From: Komagataeibacter xylinus
GTDB taxonomy: Bacteria > Pseudomonadota > Alphaproteobacteria > Acetobacterales > Acetobacteraceae
DNA: 64,000 nucleotides
Assembly (NCBI RefSeq): GCF_004302915.1
Contig: NZ_QQBI01000006.1
Span: forward strand, 1 to 64,000
Direction: 5' to 3'
This document shows, in pieces, positions 1 to 7,995 of the stretch (position 1 is its first letter; each line of letters starts with the position of its first letter). Both the position numbers and the translations under genes were made by a program. The notes below the pieces were generated by a model, which was not told the DNA's origin, did no database searches, and saw nothing but the letters and a program-made list of their open reading frames with translations.

Positions 1-312
1 TTGTCATCCCACCAACCCCAAGCCATAAAAAACGGGAACTCTCCTTTTGAGTGGATACAAAAAGGGGGGCACGTCACTCCTGATGCCCTGCAGGACATAA
101 TCGTCCGACGCCAGATGGCCGAAAGCGCCGTGCTGAATGCCCTGCCGCGCCAGGGCGCAGGCATTGCCCTGCTCATGTCCGAACGCCGCGCCCTGCGCGC
201 CGCCACGGCCGAACTCAACCGGCAGATGGATGCAGAGGAAGCGGAGCTCGCCCGCATCGCCCGCCGCCATGTGTCCCGCCACCTGACCAGCACCGGGCGA
301 GGTGTGGCATGA
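1..312 (+). CDS. hypothetical protein of integrated element (possibly 5'-truncated)
   Basis: Open from the first base of the window, which is a TTG that could be a start or an internal codon, so the N-terminus is uncertain. The visible 103 residues have no family I recognise. The last 50 residues are rich in Arg, Ala and Glu and look helical. The stop overlaps the next start in an ATGA, so the two genes are probably translationally coupled. It is the first visible member of a run of small overlapping genes ending in an integrase, which suggests phage or island early genes. Confidence 0.5.
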   Translation: MSSHQPQAIKNGNSPFEWIQKGGHVTPDALQDIIVRRQMAESAVLNALPRQGAGIALLMSERRALRAATAELNRQMDAEEAELARIARRHVSRHLTSTGRGVA

Positions 313-596
313 CGCAGGACTTCACGCCCATTCCGCCTGGTCATCTGGTCGGCCTGCTGTCCGATACGGACCAGAGCGCAGCCATCAATGTCTATCAGCA
401 GTTCCACACCAATTTTATGGCTGCCGAAACCTACAGGCATCAGGGCAGCCTGCAGGCAGCCCGTTACACCGCCCGCATTGCCGATGCCCGCCTCGAGGAC
501 CTCGAGCGGCTCATCATGGCCCCGTTCATGGCCGAAGGCCCCGAGATCGAGGCCGACCTGTACCGCAAGGCACAGGCGGGGAGGGTGCAGTCGTGA
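309..596 (+). CDS. hypothetical protein of integrated element, 95 aa
   Basis: Begins with ATG overlapping the previous stop by 4 nt and ends in a GTGA that starts the next gene. The protein is predicted largely helical, with an Ala-, Arg- and Tyr-rich centre and a Leu-rich segment near residues 62-72. There is no signal peptide, membrane helix or catalytic motif, and I do not recognise a family. Coupling on both sides makes it a likely real gene despite its size; its function is unknown and presumably belongs to the integrated element. Confidence 0.55.
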   Translation: MTQDFTPIPPGHLVGLLSDTDQSAAINVYQQFHTNFMAAETYRHQGSLQAARYTARIADARLEDLERLIMAPFMAEGPEIEADLYRKAQAGRVQS

Positions 597-1171
597 CCGA
601 AGCCCCGATCAAGCTGACCAGGCGCGGGCAGGAAATGCTGGCCAAGATCCGTACCCGCGCCCTGCACGACGCCCTGCGTGATCAGGAAAAGCCGCCCACC
701 ATCGATGCGGTCCTGACCGCGCTGCTGATTCAGGTCACTGCAGGCCACGGGCTCATGGCCGATGTGGTGGCGCAACTGGTGAACAGGGAAGGGGACATCA
801 CCATCCCGCCCGAAACCCAGCTGGTGCAGCTGGCCTGCGAGGTTCTGGCGCGCGAGGTTCATGTCACGCCTGAACACAGGCGCAACGGCATCACGTATTC
901 GAGCGGCCATTATGACCGGGCAGAGTGGATTGGCGCCCTCATGGATGCCGACTACAGCATGCCCCGCCTCGATACGGCGGAAATACTGGGGGAAATGTCG
1001 GGCGATCAGTTGCGCGCCCTCTCTCTTCTGGTCGCGAAACGCGCCGACATGCCCACCAAAGTGGGTGAACTGCGCGAATGGCTGGTTGGCAAGCTGCCCG
1101 ACTGGCAGCCCGTTGTCTTCCATGCACCCGGGCCGCCCCGCGCGCCTTTCCGCGTAGGAGAGGAAGCATGA
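593..1171 (+). CDS. hypothetical protein of integrated element, 192 aa
   Basis: I chose the GTG at 593 because it overlaps the upstream stop as GTGA, as at neighbouring junctions; a longer reading of the same frame would run through the whole preceding gene. The product is soluble and slightly basic. Its N-terminal third (TEAPIKLTRRGQEMLAKI onward) resembles a helical, possibly DNA-associated segment. The C-terminal third (MSGDQLRALSLLVAKRADMP) is again helical. No known domain is recognised. It ends in an ATGA junction with the next small membrane protein. Confidence 0.55.
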   Translation: MTEAPIKLTRRGQEMLAKIRTRALHDALRDQEKPPTIDAVLTALLIQVTAGHGLMADVVAQLVNREGDITIPPETQLVQLACEVLAREVHVTPEHRRNGITYSSGHYDRAEWIGALMDADYSMPRLDTAEILGEMSGDQLRALSLLVAKRADMPTKVGELREWLVGKLPDWQPVVFHAPGPPRAPFRVGEEA

Positions 1172-1305
1172 TCCAGATCCCCGCTGACCAGGTCGACCGC
1201 ATCCGCGATCATCTGCCCACCATGCCGGAAGTCATGGCCTGCACGCTGCTGTGCTGCGTGGTGTGGGGCGGCGTTGCCCTGATCGTGCTGGAGGCGCTGC
1301 CATGA
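1168..1305 (+). CDS. small single-pass membrane protein, 45 aa
   Basis: The start is fixed by a good ribosome site (AGGAGAGGA, 1156-1164) and an ATGA overlap with the upstream gene. The 45-residue product has a short charged N-terminus with acidic and basic residues, then one hydrophobic segment, about residues 23-43, containing a Cys-Cys pair, which should span the membrane. Small one-helix proteins of this kind are common in phage early and lysis regions, but nothing here shows a specific role. It ends in an ATGA overlap with the next gene. Confidence 0.5.
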   Translation: MIQIPADQVDRIRDHLPTMPEVMACTLLCCVVWGGVALIVLEALP

Positions 1306-1763
1306 TGGAAACCCGCCAGCTCGATCTTGTCGACTACCTTGCAGGCATCACCGCGCCGCCCGCAGTGGCACCGCAGGAAAACCCGCTGGACCTGCTGCCA
1401 CGCCGCCCCAAGGCATGGGAGCGCATGGTTGCCCACGTTCCTGCCGAGGATGTCCGCATCAGTATCTCCACGACCTGGACCCGGGTTGTGATGGAGCAAC
1501 TGCGCGAGGACGGGCGCGGTGACCTGCTGTTCGCCAGCGGCAAGATCAGATCCGACGACGTGCCGCCCGACCTCATCTGGCCTGAGCCCTGCCGCCTGAT
1601 CCTGATGACAGCCACCAGCGCCGCTCGCATTCACGAACGCTGGTGCCTGGAGGAAGCCCCCGGCACCGGCCTCACCAACACCTTCCGCTTTGCCCAGCAG
1701 CAGCACGCTGACCGGGCAACCGTGTCGCAGCAGCTGCGCGCGCTGGCACAGGAGCAGTCATGA
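1302..1763 (+). CDS. hypothetical protein of integrated element, 153 aa
   Basis: Start at ATG 1302 is inferred from the ATGA overlap; a second in-frame ATG follows immediately. The product is soluble. Its N-terminus (METRQLDLVDYLAG) is reminiscent of short interaction peptides in phage replication proteins, but I cannot assign a family. Trp and Pro are frequent in the centre and the C-terminus (residues about 125-150) is Gln-rich and helical. It overlaps the next start by 4 nt. Confidence 0.55.
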   Translation: MMETRQLDLVDYLAGITAPPAVAPQENPLDLLPRRPKAWERMVAHVPAEDVRISISTTWTRVVMEQLREDGRGDLLFASGKIRSDDVPPDLIWPEPCRLILMTATSAARIHERWCLEEAPGTGLTNTFRFAQQQHADRATVSQQLRALAQEQS

Positions 1764-2260
1764 CCGAGACGAAGATAGAAGCACCGATGTATCTGCTTCC
1801 AGGACGGTTGACCCCGCAGCAGGAGCACCATGCTCAGGCGACGGTAATGGATCTCTATGGCAGTGATATCACCTTTACGGAGTTTCACGCCTATATGGCT
1901 GCCATCGCCACGCCCATCCAGCCGTGCGCAGATGTGGAGACGGCATGCTGGATCACTCCCGGCCGTATCGCATTTTTGCGCGATCAGCGGATCAATCCGA
2001 GCGCTGCATATGCATCTGCAGGTGCAACACCTACCTCTACCGCGCCAGATGACGTTGCCCTTGTTCGCCGCACCGACATGGAGGCGCAGATTAATGCGCT
2101 GAACATGAAGATCACGCAGCTCAAAAGCTGTCTGGCCAATATCCGCGCAACCTGCCTGCAGGCAGCCGAGGGACCGACACCAGCCAACAGTATGGTCGCT
2201 GCCGGTATACGGACCATGCACTTGGCCGATGTAGCCCTGAATGGGGAGGGACGGGTTTGA
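1760..2260 (+). CDS. hypothetical protein of integrated element, 166 aa
   Basis: ATG start inside an ATGA overlap. Base composition looks more AT-rich than its neighbours (ATATC, TATGCATCTGCA and similar runs), consistent with transferred DNA. The middle is Pro/Thr/Ala rich (AGATPTSTAPDD, about residue 93 on). It is followed by a heptad-like helical stretch (DMEAQINALNMKITQLKSCL) that may form a short coiled coil. No family recognised. The stop overlaps a TTG start in a TTGA. Confidence 0.55.
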   Translation: MTETKIEAPMYLLPGRLTPQQEHHAQATVMDLYGSDITFTEFHAYMAAIATPIQPCADVETACWITPGRIAFLRDQRINPSAAYASAGATPTSTAPDDVALVRRTDMEAQINALNMKITQLKSCLANIRATCLQAAEGPTPANSMVAAGIRTMHLADVALNGEGRV

Positions 2261-2487
2261 GCGACCTCACCAGTCATCCGATCCTGCAGGGCCTCGAGTT
2301 CGGGCGCGAGATCTACAGCATCGAGATCCACGGCAACGGCCGGGGCGAATATGTGGGCATCGTGCGCGAGGATGATGGCCCGTGCTGCATCGTATTCCGT
2401 GGCCCGCTGGTGACCGAGGGCGGCCGCAAGCTCATCCGCGCACGCGGCACGATGGCCTGGCCGAAGGAGGGCAGGGACAACGAATGA
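2257..2487 (+). CDS. hypothetical protein of integrated element, 76 aa
   Basis: TTG start chosen because it forms a TTGA overlap with the upstream stop and follows a purine-rich ribosome site (GGGGAGGGACGG, 2242-2253). The protein alternates short beta-like segments (REIYSIEIHGNGRGEYVGIV, CCIVFRGPLV) and ends Lys/Glu-rich. It has no recognised domain. The stop overlaps the excisionase-like gene by 4 nt, so the product is probably made together with it. Confidence 0.5.
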   Translation: MSDLTSHPILQGLEFGREIYSIEIHGNGRGEYVGIVREDDGPCCIVFRGPLVTEGGRKLIRARGTMAWPKEGRDNE

Positions 2488-2828
2488 CCGCAGCCCCAGC
2501 ACACGCAATGGAAAAGCGCGTTGACGCGCACGCCATCGCCGAACGCACCGGCGTACCCCGCCGCACCATCCTCGCACTGGCCCAGCGCGGGGAAATCCCG
2601 GCCGCCAAGATTGGCCGCCGCTGGACATTCAGCCCCGCCCGCATCGAGGCATGGATCATTGAACAGGAGGCCCTTAATTGCCAAAGCCACCGCGTAGACA
2701 GCCGACCAAAAAACCGAAGAACTGCTTCCTACGCGGCGATACATGGTGGGCGGAAATCGTCGTTCGAGGTGAACGATACCGACACAGCCTATGCACAACT
2801 GATGCGCGGGAAGCGGAAAAGCGGATAA
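2484..2828 (+). CDS. excisionase-like helix-turn-helix protein
   Basis: Residues about 11-50 form a MerR/excisionase-type winged HTH (VDAHAIAERTGVPRRTILAL, then a wing reading AAKIGRRWTFSPARIEAWI). This is the form used by phage and island excisionases that steer integrase toward excision. The start at 2484 is in an ATGA overlap and has AGGGA six bases upstream. The reading frame continues 151 nt into the integrase gene in a different frame, giving a basic tail of about 50 residues (114 aa in all); many excisionases are shorter. Its place directly before int supports a directionality role, but a transcriptional regulator is also possible. Confidence 0.7.
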   Translation: MTAAPAHAMEKRVDAHAIAERTGVPRRTILALAQRGEIPAAKIGRRWTFSPARIEAWIIEQEALNCQSHRVDSRPKNRRTASYAAIHGGRKSSFEVNDTDTAYAQLMRGKRKSG

Positions 2829-3802
2829 AGGCCCTGCGCCTGCGCCTCGAGCGCTCCGCCCTGGACGTACCGGGCGAGGAATCATGGAAGGCCGCCGTGG
2901 TGCGCTGGTCGACCGAGGGACTAGACGGCGTGAAGGACTCAGTCCGTACGCGCTACCTGTCCAGCATCCGCCGGTTTGACGAGCGCTTCGGCTCCCTGCT
3001 AGTGGCTTCCATCACCACGCGCGACATTGCCGACTGGATCAGCGACCGCAAGCGCATCGGCTCGGTCAGGCTGCACGGGGAGGGGAAGCAGATTTCCAAC
3101 GCCTCCATCCAGCGTGACCTGACCGCCCTTTCGCGCCTGCTGAGCTTCTGCTGCTCGATCGGCTGGCGCACCGACAATCCGGTCCAGGCTTTCGACCGCA
3201 CGATCATCCGTGAGCGGCGCGAGCCAAAGCGGCCGCCCACGCGCCGGGAAATCCAGACGGCCATCGATGCGGCCCCGCCCGGCATCGCGGGCATCCTGAC
3301 CCTGCTGGCCGAGACCGGCATGCGGATGAATGAGGCCGTGATGCTCGAGCGCTGGCAGGTGGACAGCCCCAAGCGCCAGATCCTGCTCACCAAAACCAAG
3401 ACCAGCAGGCCACGCACCATCAGCTGGCATACGCCCGGCGGCAATGCCACCCAGGCGCTGGAGCAGGGGGCGGCCACGGGCTTTCTCTACACGAGCGGCA
3501 CCACAGGCAAGCCGTTCGCCAATTTCTCATCCAACCATGCCCAGATCATGCGGCGCATCCAGCGTGACAACCCGCTGTTCCGGCGCTTTGGGGTGCATGA
3601 CCTGCGGCATGCCTTCGCTGTGCGCTGGCTGAAGGAAGGAGGGAATATCTATCGCCTGTCCCGCCACCTTGGACACAGTTCCGTGAAGGTGACCGAACAG
3701 AACTATCTGGGCTTCCTGACCGTGGAAGAGCAGGAGCGGGTCCAGTTCCAAGCGGAGCAGATTTTTGAAGGGGTCCCCACAAAATCCCCCACAGTGGCCT
3801 GA
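2678..3802 (+). CDS. int: tyrosine site-specific recombinase (phage-type integrase)
   Basis: A 374-residue tyrosine recombinase that would insert or excise the element at the adjacent tRNA gene. The catalytic set is complete: Arg216 in ETGMRMNEA, Lys239 in LLTKTKT, His307 and Arg310 in HDLRHAF, His333 in LGHSS and nucleophile Tyr343 in TEQNYLGF. Residues about 75-165 look like the helical core-binding domain (SVRTRYLSSIRRF onward), and the basic N-terminus probably binds arm sites. The TTG start at 2678 sits four bases after a strong AGGAGG. It overlaps the excisionase-like gene by 151 nt and points toward the 3' end of tRNA-Ser 72 bp away. Confidence 0.92.
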   Translation: MPKPPRRQPTKKPKNCFLRGDTWWAEIVVRGERYRHSLCTTDAREAEKRIKALRLRLERSALDVPGEESWKAAVVRWSTEGLDGVKDSVRTRYLSSIRRFDERFGSLLVASITTRDIADWISDRKRIGSVRLHGEGKQISNASIQRDLTALSRLLSFCCSIGWRTDNPVQAFDRTIIRERREPKRPPTRREIQTAIDAAPPGIAGILTLLAETGMRMNEAVMLERWQVDSPKRQILLTKTKTSRPRTISWHTPGGNATQALEQGAATGFLYTSGTTGKPFANFSSNHAQIMRRIQRDNPLFRRFGVHDLRHAFAVRWLKEGGNIYRLSRHLGHSSVKVTEQNYLGFLTVEEQERVQFQAEQIFEGVPTKSPTVA

Positions 3803-3823
3803 AAAACCGTCCAGAAACGACCA

Positions 3824-3843
3824 AAGCGCCCCGTGGGGCGCTT
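3824..3843. terminator. palindromic hairpin between integrase and tRNA-Ser
   Basis: A perfect 9-bp stem (arms AAGCGCCCC and GGGGCGCTT) with a 2-nt centre lies 21 bp past the integrase stop. Weak T-rich stretches follow on both strands, so it could end integrase transcription and also tRNA-Ser transcription from the other side. No long U-tract is present. Confidence 0.5.
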
Positions 3844-3873
3844 GGCTATTTCTCGTTTATTTACAAGAAGTTC

Positions 3874-3966
3874 TGGCGGAGGGGAAGGGATTCGAACCCT
3901 CGATACGACTTGACATCGTATAACGGTTTAGCAAACCGCCGCCTTCAGCCACTCGGCCACCCCTCC
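3874..3966 (-). tRNA. tRNA-Ser(GCU)
   Basis: On the minus strand a 90-nt serine-type tRNA with a long variable arm plus an encoded CCA end. The acceptor stem is GGAGGGG/CCCCTCC with discriminator G. The anticodon loop TTGCTAA contains GCT and the T-loop GTTCGAATC is present. It reads AGC/AGU codons. It is intact despite the neighbouring integrase, as expected when an element rebuilds the tRNA 3' end at integration. Confidence 0.95.
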
Positions 3967-4000
3967 GCCGAAGAGCGCGCATTATAAGTAACACGGCGTT

Positions 4001-4037
4001 TGCAGGGCTGCTTCTAGCGTGTTGTCGCAACCCTGCA
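4001..4037. other. inverted repeat downstream of gatB
   Basis: Arms TGCAGGGCTGC (4001-4011) and GCAACCCTGCA (4027-4037) can pair over 11 positions with one G-U pair. It lies 29 bp past the gatB stop on the minus strand, and no T-run follows, so a processing or Rho-associated 3' end is more likely than a classical intrinsic terminator. Confidence 0.35.
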
Positions 4038-4065
4038 TAGCCCTAAAATACGTTAAAGCCCGTTT

Positions 4066-5514
4066 TTACAGAACTTTTTTCAGGGCTTCGTTCACCATGG
4101 CCGGATTGGCCTTGCCAGCCATGGCTTTCATCACCTGGCCCACAAAAAAGCCGAACAGCCGGTCCTTGCCACCACGGTATTCTTCCACCTTGTCGGCGTT
4201 ACGGGCCATGACATCGGCTACAGCGGCGTCAATCGCGCCAGTGTCGGTCACCTGCTTCAGGCCCTTGCGCTCCACAATGGCAGCCGCGCTGTCGCCAGTC
4301 TCGAGCATGTCCTCGAACACCTCCTTGGCGATCTTGCCATTGATGGTCTTGTCGGACACCAGATCCAGCATGCCCCCCAGTGCCGCAGCCGAGATCGGGC
4401 TGTCGGTAATGGTGCGGCCGGTGCGGTTGAGCGCACCAAACAGGTCACCCGTTACCCAGTTGGCAGCAAGGCGGGCATCACGGCCCTTGGCCACTTCCTC
4501 GTAATAATCGGCAATGGCCTGCTCGGCCACCAGCACGCTGGCGTCGTAGCGAGGAATGCCATATTCCTTGACGAAGCGGTCGCGCTTGTCATCCGGCAAC
4601 TCCGGCAGGCCACGCTCAAGCGCGTCCACCCATTCCTGTTCCACAACCAGCGGCAACAGGTCAGGGTCGGGGAAGTAGCGGTAATCATGCGCGTCTTCCT
4701 TGCTGCGCAGCGAGCGGGTCTCGTTGCGCGAGGGGTCGAACAGGCGGGTTTCCTGATCCACTTCGCCGCCATCTTCCCATACCTCGATCTGGCGCGTGGC
4801 CTCGACCTCGATGGCGTGCATGACATAGCGGATCGAGTTGACGTTCTTGATCTCGCAGCGCGTACGGAACGGTTCGCCCGCCTTGCGCACCGACACGTTC
4901 ACATCGGCACGCATGGAGCCTTCCTCCATGTTGCCATCGCACGTGCCCAGGTAACGCAGGATCTGGCGCAGCTTGCGCAGGTAGGCACCAGCCTCCTCGG
5001 GGCAGCGGATGTCGGGCTCGCTCACGATCTCCATCAGCGCCACGCCAGCGCGGTTGAGGTCGATGAAGGAGCGGGCAGGGTCCTGGTCGTGCATGGACTT
5101 GCCCGCATCCTGCTCCATATGCAGGCGCGTGATGCCGATATGGCGCACGGTGCCATCGGCCAGTTCGATCTCGACCGTGCCTTCACCCACAATCGGATGG
5201 GTGAACTGGCTGATCTGGTAGCCCGTGGGCAGGTCGGCATAGAAGTAGTTCTTGCGGTCGAACCGGCTTTCCAGATTGATACGCGCGCGCAGGCCGAGCC
5301 CCGTGCGGATGGCCTGGGCCACACATTCCTGGTTCAGCACCGGCAGCATACCCGGAAAGCCCGCATCGACCAGGCTCACATGCGTGTTCGGCTCACCGCC
5401 ATAGGATGCCGACGCACCGGAAAACAGCTTGGAATGGCTGATGACCTGCGCATGGACCTCAAGGCCCACCACGATTTCCCACGCGCCGGTCTTGCCTTCG
5501 ATCGTGTAGGTCAT
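4066..5514 (-). CDS. gatB: aspartyl/glutamyl-tRNA amidotransferase subunit B
   Basis: 482 residues, the usual size for GatB. With GatA and GatC it converts Glu-tRNA(Gln), and in some organisms Asp-tRNA(Asn), to the amide form; GatB carries the kinase and tRNA-binding part. The N-terminus ([22 protein letters not shown]) and the segment [19 protein letters not shown] are family signatures, and the C-terminal third is the helical tail/YqeY-like region that grips tRNA. It overlaps gatA by 4 nt (ATGA) and is last in a gatC-gatA-gatB operon. Confidence 0.97.
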   Translation of the reverse strand: MTYTIEGKTGAWEIVVGLEVHAQVISHSKLFSGASASYGGEPNTHVSLVDAGFPGMLPVLNQECVAQAIRTGLGLRARINLESRFDRKNYFYADLPTGYQISQFTHPIVGEGTVEIELADGTVRHIGITRLHMEQDAGKSMHDQDPARSFIDLNRAGVALMEIVSEPDIRCPEEAGAYLRKLRQILRYLGTCDGNMEEGSMRADVNVSVRKAGEPFRTRCEIKNVNSIRYVMHAIEVEATRQIEVWEDGGEVDQETRLFDPSRNETRSLRSKEDAHDYRYFPDPDLLPLVVEQEWVDALERGLPELPDDKRDRFVKEYGIPRYDASVLVAEQAIADYYEEVAKGRDARLAANWVTGDLFGALNRTGRTITDSPISAAALGGMLDLVSDKTINGKIAKEVFEDMLETGDSAAAIVERKGLKQVTDTGAIDAAVADVMARNADKVEEYRGGKDRLFGFFVGQVMKAMAGKANPAMVNEALKKVL

Positions 5515-6995
5515 TTCGCGGCCTCCGCACGGATGGCAGGACGGTGGGTGAAGCCTGCGGCACTTTCCAAAGCATTGCCGGTGGCCAGCAGGGTTTCCTC
5601 GTCAAACGGGCGACCGATAAGCTGCAGGCCCAGCGGCAGGCCGGTAGCACCCAGCCCCACGGGTACGGACATGGCAGGCATGCCAGCCATGGAGGCAGGC
5701 ACGGTGAAAATATCGTTCAGGTACATCTGGACCGGATCATCACTCTGTTCACCCTGCGCGAAGGCAGGGGTGGGTGCTGTGGGGGTGAGCAGCACATCCA
5801 CCTTTCCGAACGCCTCGGTAAAGTCGCGGCGGATGAGGGTGCGCACCTTCTGGGCCTTCAGGTAATAGGCATCGTAATAGCCAGCCGAGAGCACGTAGGT
5901 GCCCATCATGATGCGGCGACGCACTTCTGGGCCGAAACCCGCGCGGCGGGTGGCTTCGTACATGGCATCGAGCGTATCACCCGGCACGCGCTCGCCAAAG
6001 CGCAGGCCATCGTAGCGGGCGAGGTTGGACGAGCATTCAGCCGGGGCCACAATATAATAGGTGGCAAGGCCGTATTTCGTGTGGGGCAGCGACACATCCA
6101 CAATCTCGCAGCCTGCCGCCTTGAGCCATTCGATGCCCTGCTGCCACGCCGCCGCGATCTCGGCGGAGAGGCCCTCGGCGCGGTATTCGGCGGGAATGCC
6201 CACCTTCAGCCCCTTGAGGCTGCGACCTATGGCGGCGGAATAATCCGGCACGTCGCAATTGACGCTGGTGCTGTCACGCTCGTCAAAACCGGCCATGGAC
6301 TGGAGCATGATGGCGCAGTCGCGCACGCTGCGCGCCATGGGGCCTGCCTGATCGAGCGACGAGGCATAGGCAATGGTGCCAAACCGGCTGCACCTTCCAT
6401 AGGTGGGCTTGAGCCCCACAATGCCGCAATAGGCGGCCGGCTGGCGGATGGACCCGCCGGTATCGGTGCCGGTAGCCCCCATGGCCAGCCCTGCGGCAAC
6501 AGCCGCGGCCGACCCGCCCGATGAGCCACCGGGCACCAGCGCCGCATCATCGCCATTGCGCTTCCACGGGTTTTCAACCGGGCCGAAGGCGGAGGTGATG
6601 TTGGCCGACCCCATGGCGAATTCATCAAGGTTGGTCTTGCCCACGAACACCGCGCCATCGCGCAGCAGGTTGGCCGTGACCGTGCTTTCATAGGGGGGTA
6701 CGAAGTTCTTGAGGATATTGCTCGCCGCCGTGGTCCGCACGCCATTGGTGCAGAACAGGTCCTTGATGCCCAGCGGGATGCCGGTCAGCGCACGGGCCTC
6801 GCCTTTGGCCAGCACGTCATCCGCCTGCTGCGCCGCCTTGAGTGCTTCATCGGCGGTGGTGGTGATATAGGCGTTCAGGCGCGGGTTGAGGGCGGCGATG
6901 GCGTCGGTATGCGCGCGCACCAGTTCCACGGCGCTGAATTTGCGCGCGCGCAGGCCACTGGCGGCATCGGCAATTGTCAGTTCGGTCAGGCTCAT
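5511..6995 (-). CDS. gatA: aspartyl/glutamyl-tRNA amidotransferase subunit A
   Basis: 494-residue amidase-signature subunit that releases ammonia from glutamine for the transamidation completed by GatB. It has the Gly/Ser-rich signature with the catalytic Ser-cis-Ser-Lys triad: Lys in IPLGIKDLF, and serines in [16 protein letters not shown] and [10 protein letters not shown]. The start at 6995 ([15 protein letters not shown]) was chosen over an upstream in-frame ATG at 7079 because that longer version would overlap gatC. It follows the gatC stop by one base. Confidence 0.97.
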   Translation of the reverse strand: MSLTELTIADAASGLRARKFSAVELVRAHTDAIAALNPRLNAYITTTADEALKAAQQADDVLAKGEARALTGIPLGIKDLFCTNGVRTTAASNILKNFVPPYESTVTANLLRDGAVFVGKTNLDEFAMGSANITSAFGPVENPWKRNGDDAALVPGGSSGGSAAAVAAGLAMGATGTDTGGSIRQPAAYCGIVGLKPTYGRCSRFGTIAYASSLDQAGPMARSVRDCAIMLQSMAGFDERDSTSVNCDVPDYSAAIGRSLKGLKVGIPAEYRAEGLSAEIAAAWQQGIEWLKAAGCEIVDVSLPHTKYGLATYYIVAPAECSSNLARYDGLRFGERVPGDTLDAMYEATRRAGFGPEVRRRIMMGTYVLSAGYYDAYYLKAQKVRTLIRRDFTEAFGKVDVLLTPTAPTPAFAQGEQSDDPVQMYLNDIFTVPASMAGMPAMSVPVGLGATGLPLGLQLIGRPFDEETLLATGNALESAAGFTHRPAIRAEAAK

Positions 6996-6996
6996 C

Positions 6997-7284
6997 TTAT
7001 TCAACAACCTTGGGCACGGTATAGAAGGGGCCAACGCCATCGGGCGCGTTGGACAGCACGGCATCACGGCAGTTGCCATCGGTCACCACGTCCGGCCGCG
7101 TGCGCAGGGCGGCATGGCCCGTGCCGACCATGGGGGTTACCCCCTCGACATCGACCTCGTTCAACTGCTCGACCCAGCCGAGGATCCCGTTAAGCTCCCC
7201 TTGCAGGGCGGGAACATCAGACTCGTCAATACCAATCCGTGCCAGTCTGGCAATGCGGCGGACGGTCGCGGGATCAAGCGACAT
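6997..7284 (-). CDS. gatC: aspartyl/glutamyl-tRNA amidotransferase subunit C
   Basis: 95 residues, typical of GatC, which holds GatA and GatB together as a belt. [19 protein letters not shown] is the standard N-terminus, and the C-terminal ending [20 protein letters not shown] is the conserved tail of the family. The start at 7284 was preferred because it gives the usual length; an ATG six codons upstream (7302) is possible. First gene of gatCAB; ruvX is divergent just upstream, with 75 bp for two promoters. Confidence 0.95.
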   Translation of the reverse strand: MSLDPATVRRIARLARIGIDESDVPALQGELNGILGWVEQLNEVDVEGVTPMVGTGHAALRTRPDVVTDGNCRDAVLSNAPDGVGPFYTVPKVVE

Positions 7285-7359
7285 GAAGCAATAACTTTCC
7301 ATCAGAACAGGGGCAGAATATCCTGCGGCGCAGGACCGCTGAGGAACATACCCCCGACC

Positions 7360-7830
7360 ATGCCCCTGTTCAACATATCCGATCTCCGTGCAGGCCTGCG
7401 CCGCGACCAGCGCCTGCTTGGCCTTGACCCCGGCAAAAAGACGATCGGCATCGCCCTGTCTGACGTGGGCCTGATGCTCGCCTCCCCGCATATGGGGCTC
7501 AGGCGTGGAAAACTGTCAGTCAACGCGGCTGAAATCAGCAAGATCGCCCGCACGCAGGATGTGGGCGGCCTGGTGGTGGGCCTGCCGCTTTCGCTTGATG
7601 GCAGCTTTGGCCCCGCAGCCCAAGCCGCGCGGGACTGGACGCTGAACCTGTCCGACATGACCGGCCTGCCTGCGGCGATGTGGGATGAGCGGCTTTCCTC
7701 CTCCGCCGTGAACCGCTTCCTCATTGCCGAGGCCGACATGACGCGCCAGCGCCGGGGCGAGGTGGTGGACCAGATGGCGGCGGCCTACATCCTGCAGGCC
7801 GCCCTTGATGCGTCGGTGCCGCAAGGGTAG
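7360..7830 (+). CDS. ruvX: RuvX/YqgF family Holliday junction resolvase-like RNase
   Basis: 156 residues with an RNase H-like fold. The family acts in 16S rRNA 5' processing and is suspected of Holliday junction resolution. Visible motifs are LLGLDPGKKTIGIALSD (first acidic strand), GGLVVGLPLSLDGSFGP and WDERLSSSAVNRFL (second acidic/Glu motif), followed by DQMAAAYILQAALD with the last acidic residue. The frame is open far upstream, but ATG 7360 gives the normal size and leaves gatC intact. Divergent from gatCAB. Confidence 0.92.
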   Translation: MPLFNISDLRAGLRRDQRLLGLDPGKKTIGIALSDVGLMLASPHMGLRRGKLSVNAAEISKIARTQDVGGLVVGLPLSLDGSFGPAAQAARDWTLNLSDMTGLPAAMWDERLSSSAVNRFLIAEADMTRQRRGEVVDQMAAAYILQAALDASVPQG

Positions 7831-7995
7831 GGGCACTTTCGAATTCGTGATGGCATGACTGGATTGTGCCAAAACCGGACCCCACCGGTGCGGGGGCTGC
7901 TATGCTGGCCTCCACCACCGGCGCGCACCGGGACGTGACCCCTCCCAAACGCTTCTTTCGCCGGACCCATGTTGCATAAACAAGGATGCCCGGCC

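Larger units (their letters stand above)
1..3873. mobile_element. end of a prophage or genomic island integrated at tRNA-Ser
   Basis: An array of small, tightly overlapping unknown genes, an excisionase-like gene and an integrase abut the 3' end of an intact tRNA-Ser, the classical layout of a tRNA-targeting integrative element. The element extends left beyond the window, so its size, cargo and far attachment site are unknown. No structural phage gene is visible, so prophage, satellite and island cannot be told apart. The near attachment core should lie within the 3' half of the tRNA (about 3874-3920). Confidence 0.75.

Noticed and set aside
302-592. Upstream extension of the 192-aa island gene
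   Set aside because: It would cover the whole preceding coupled gene; the GTG at 593 fits the 4-nt overlap pattern.
4687-5865. 392-codon plus-strand open frame across gatB and gatA
   Set aside because: It lies antisense to strongly conserved gatB/gatA, has no domain, and arises from the codon bias of high-G+C genes.
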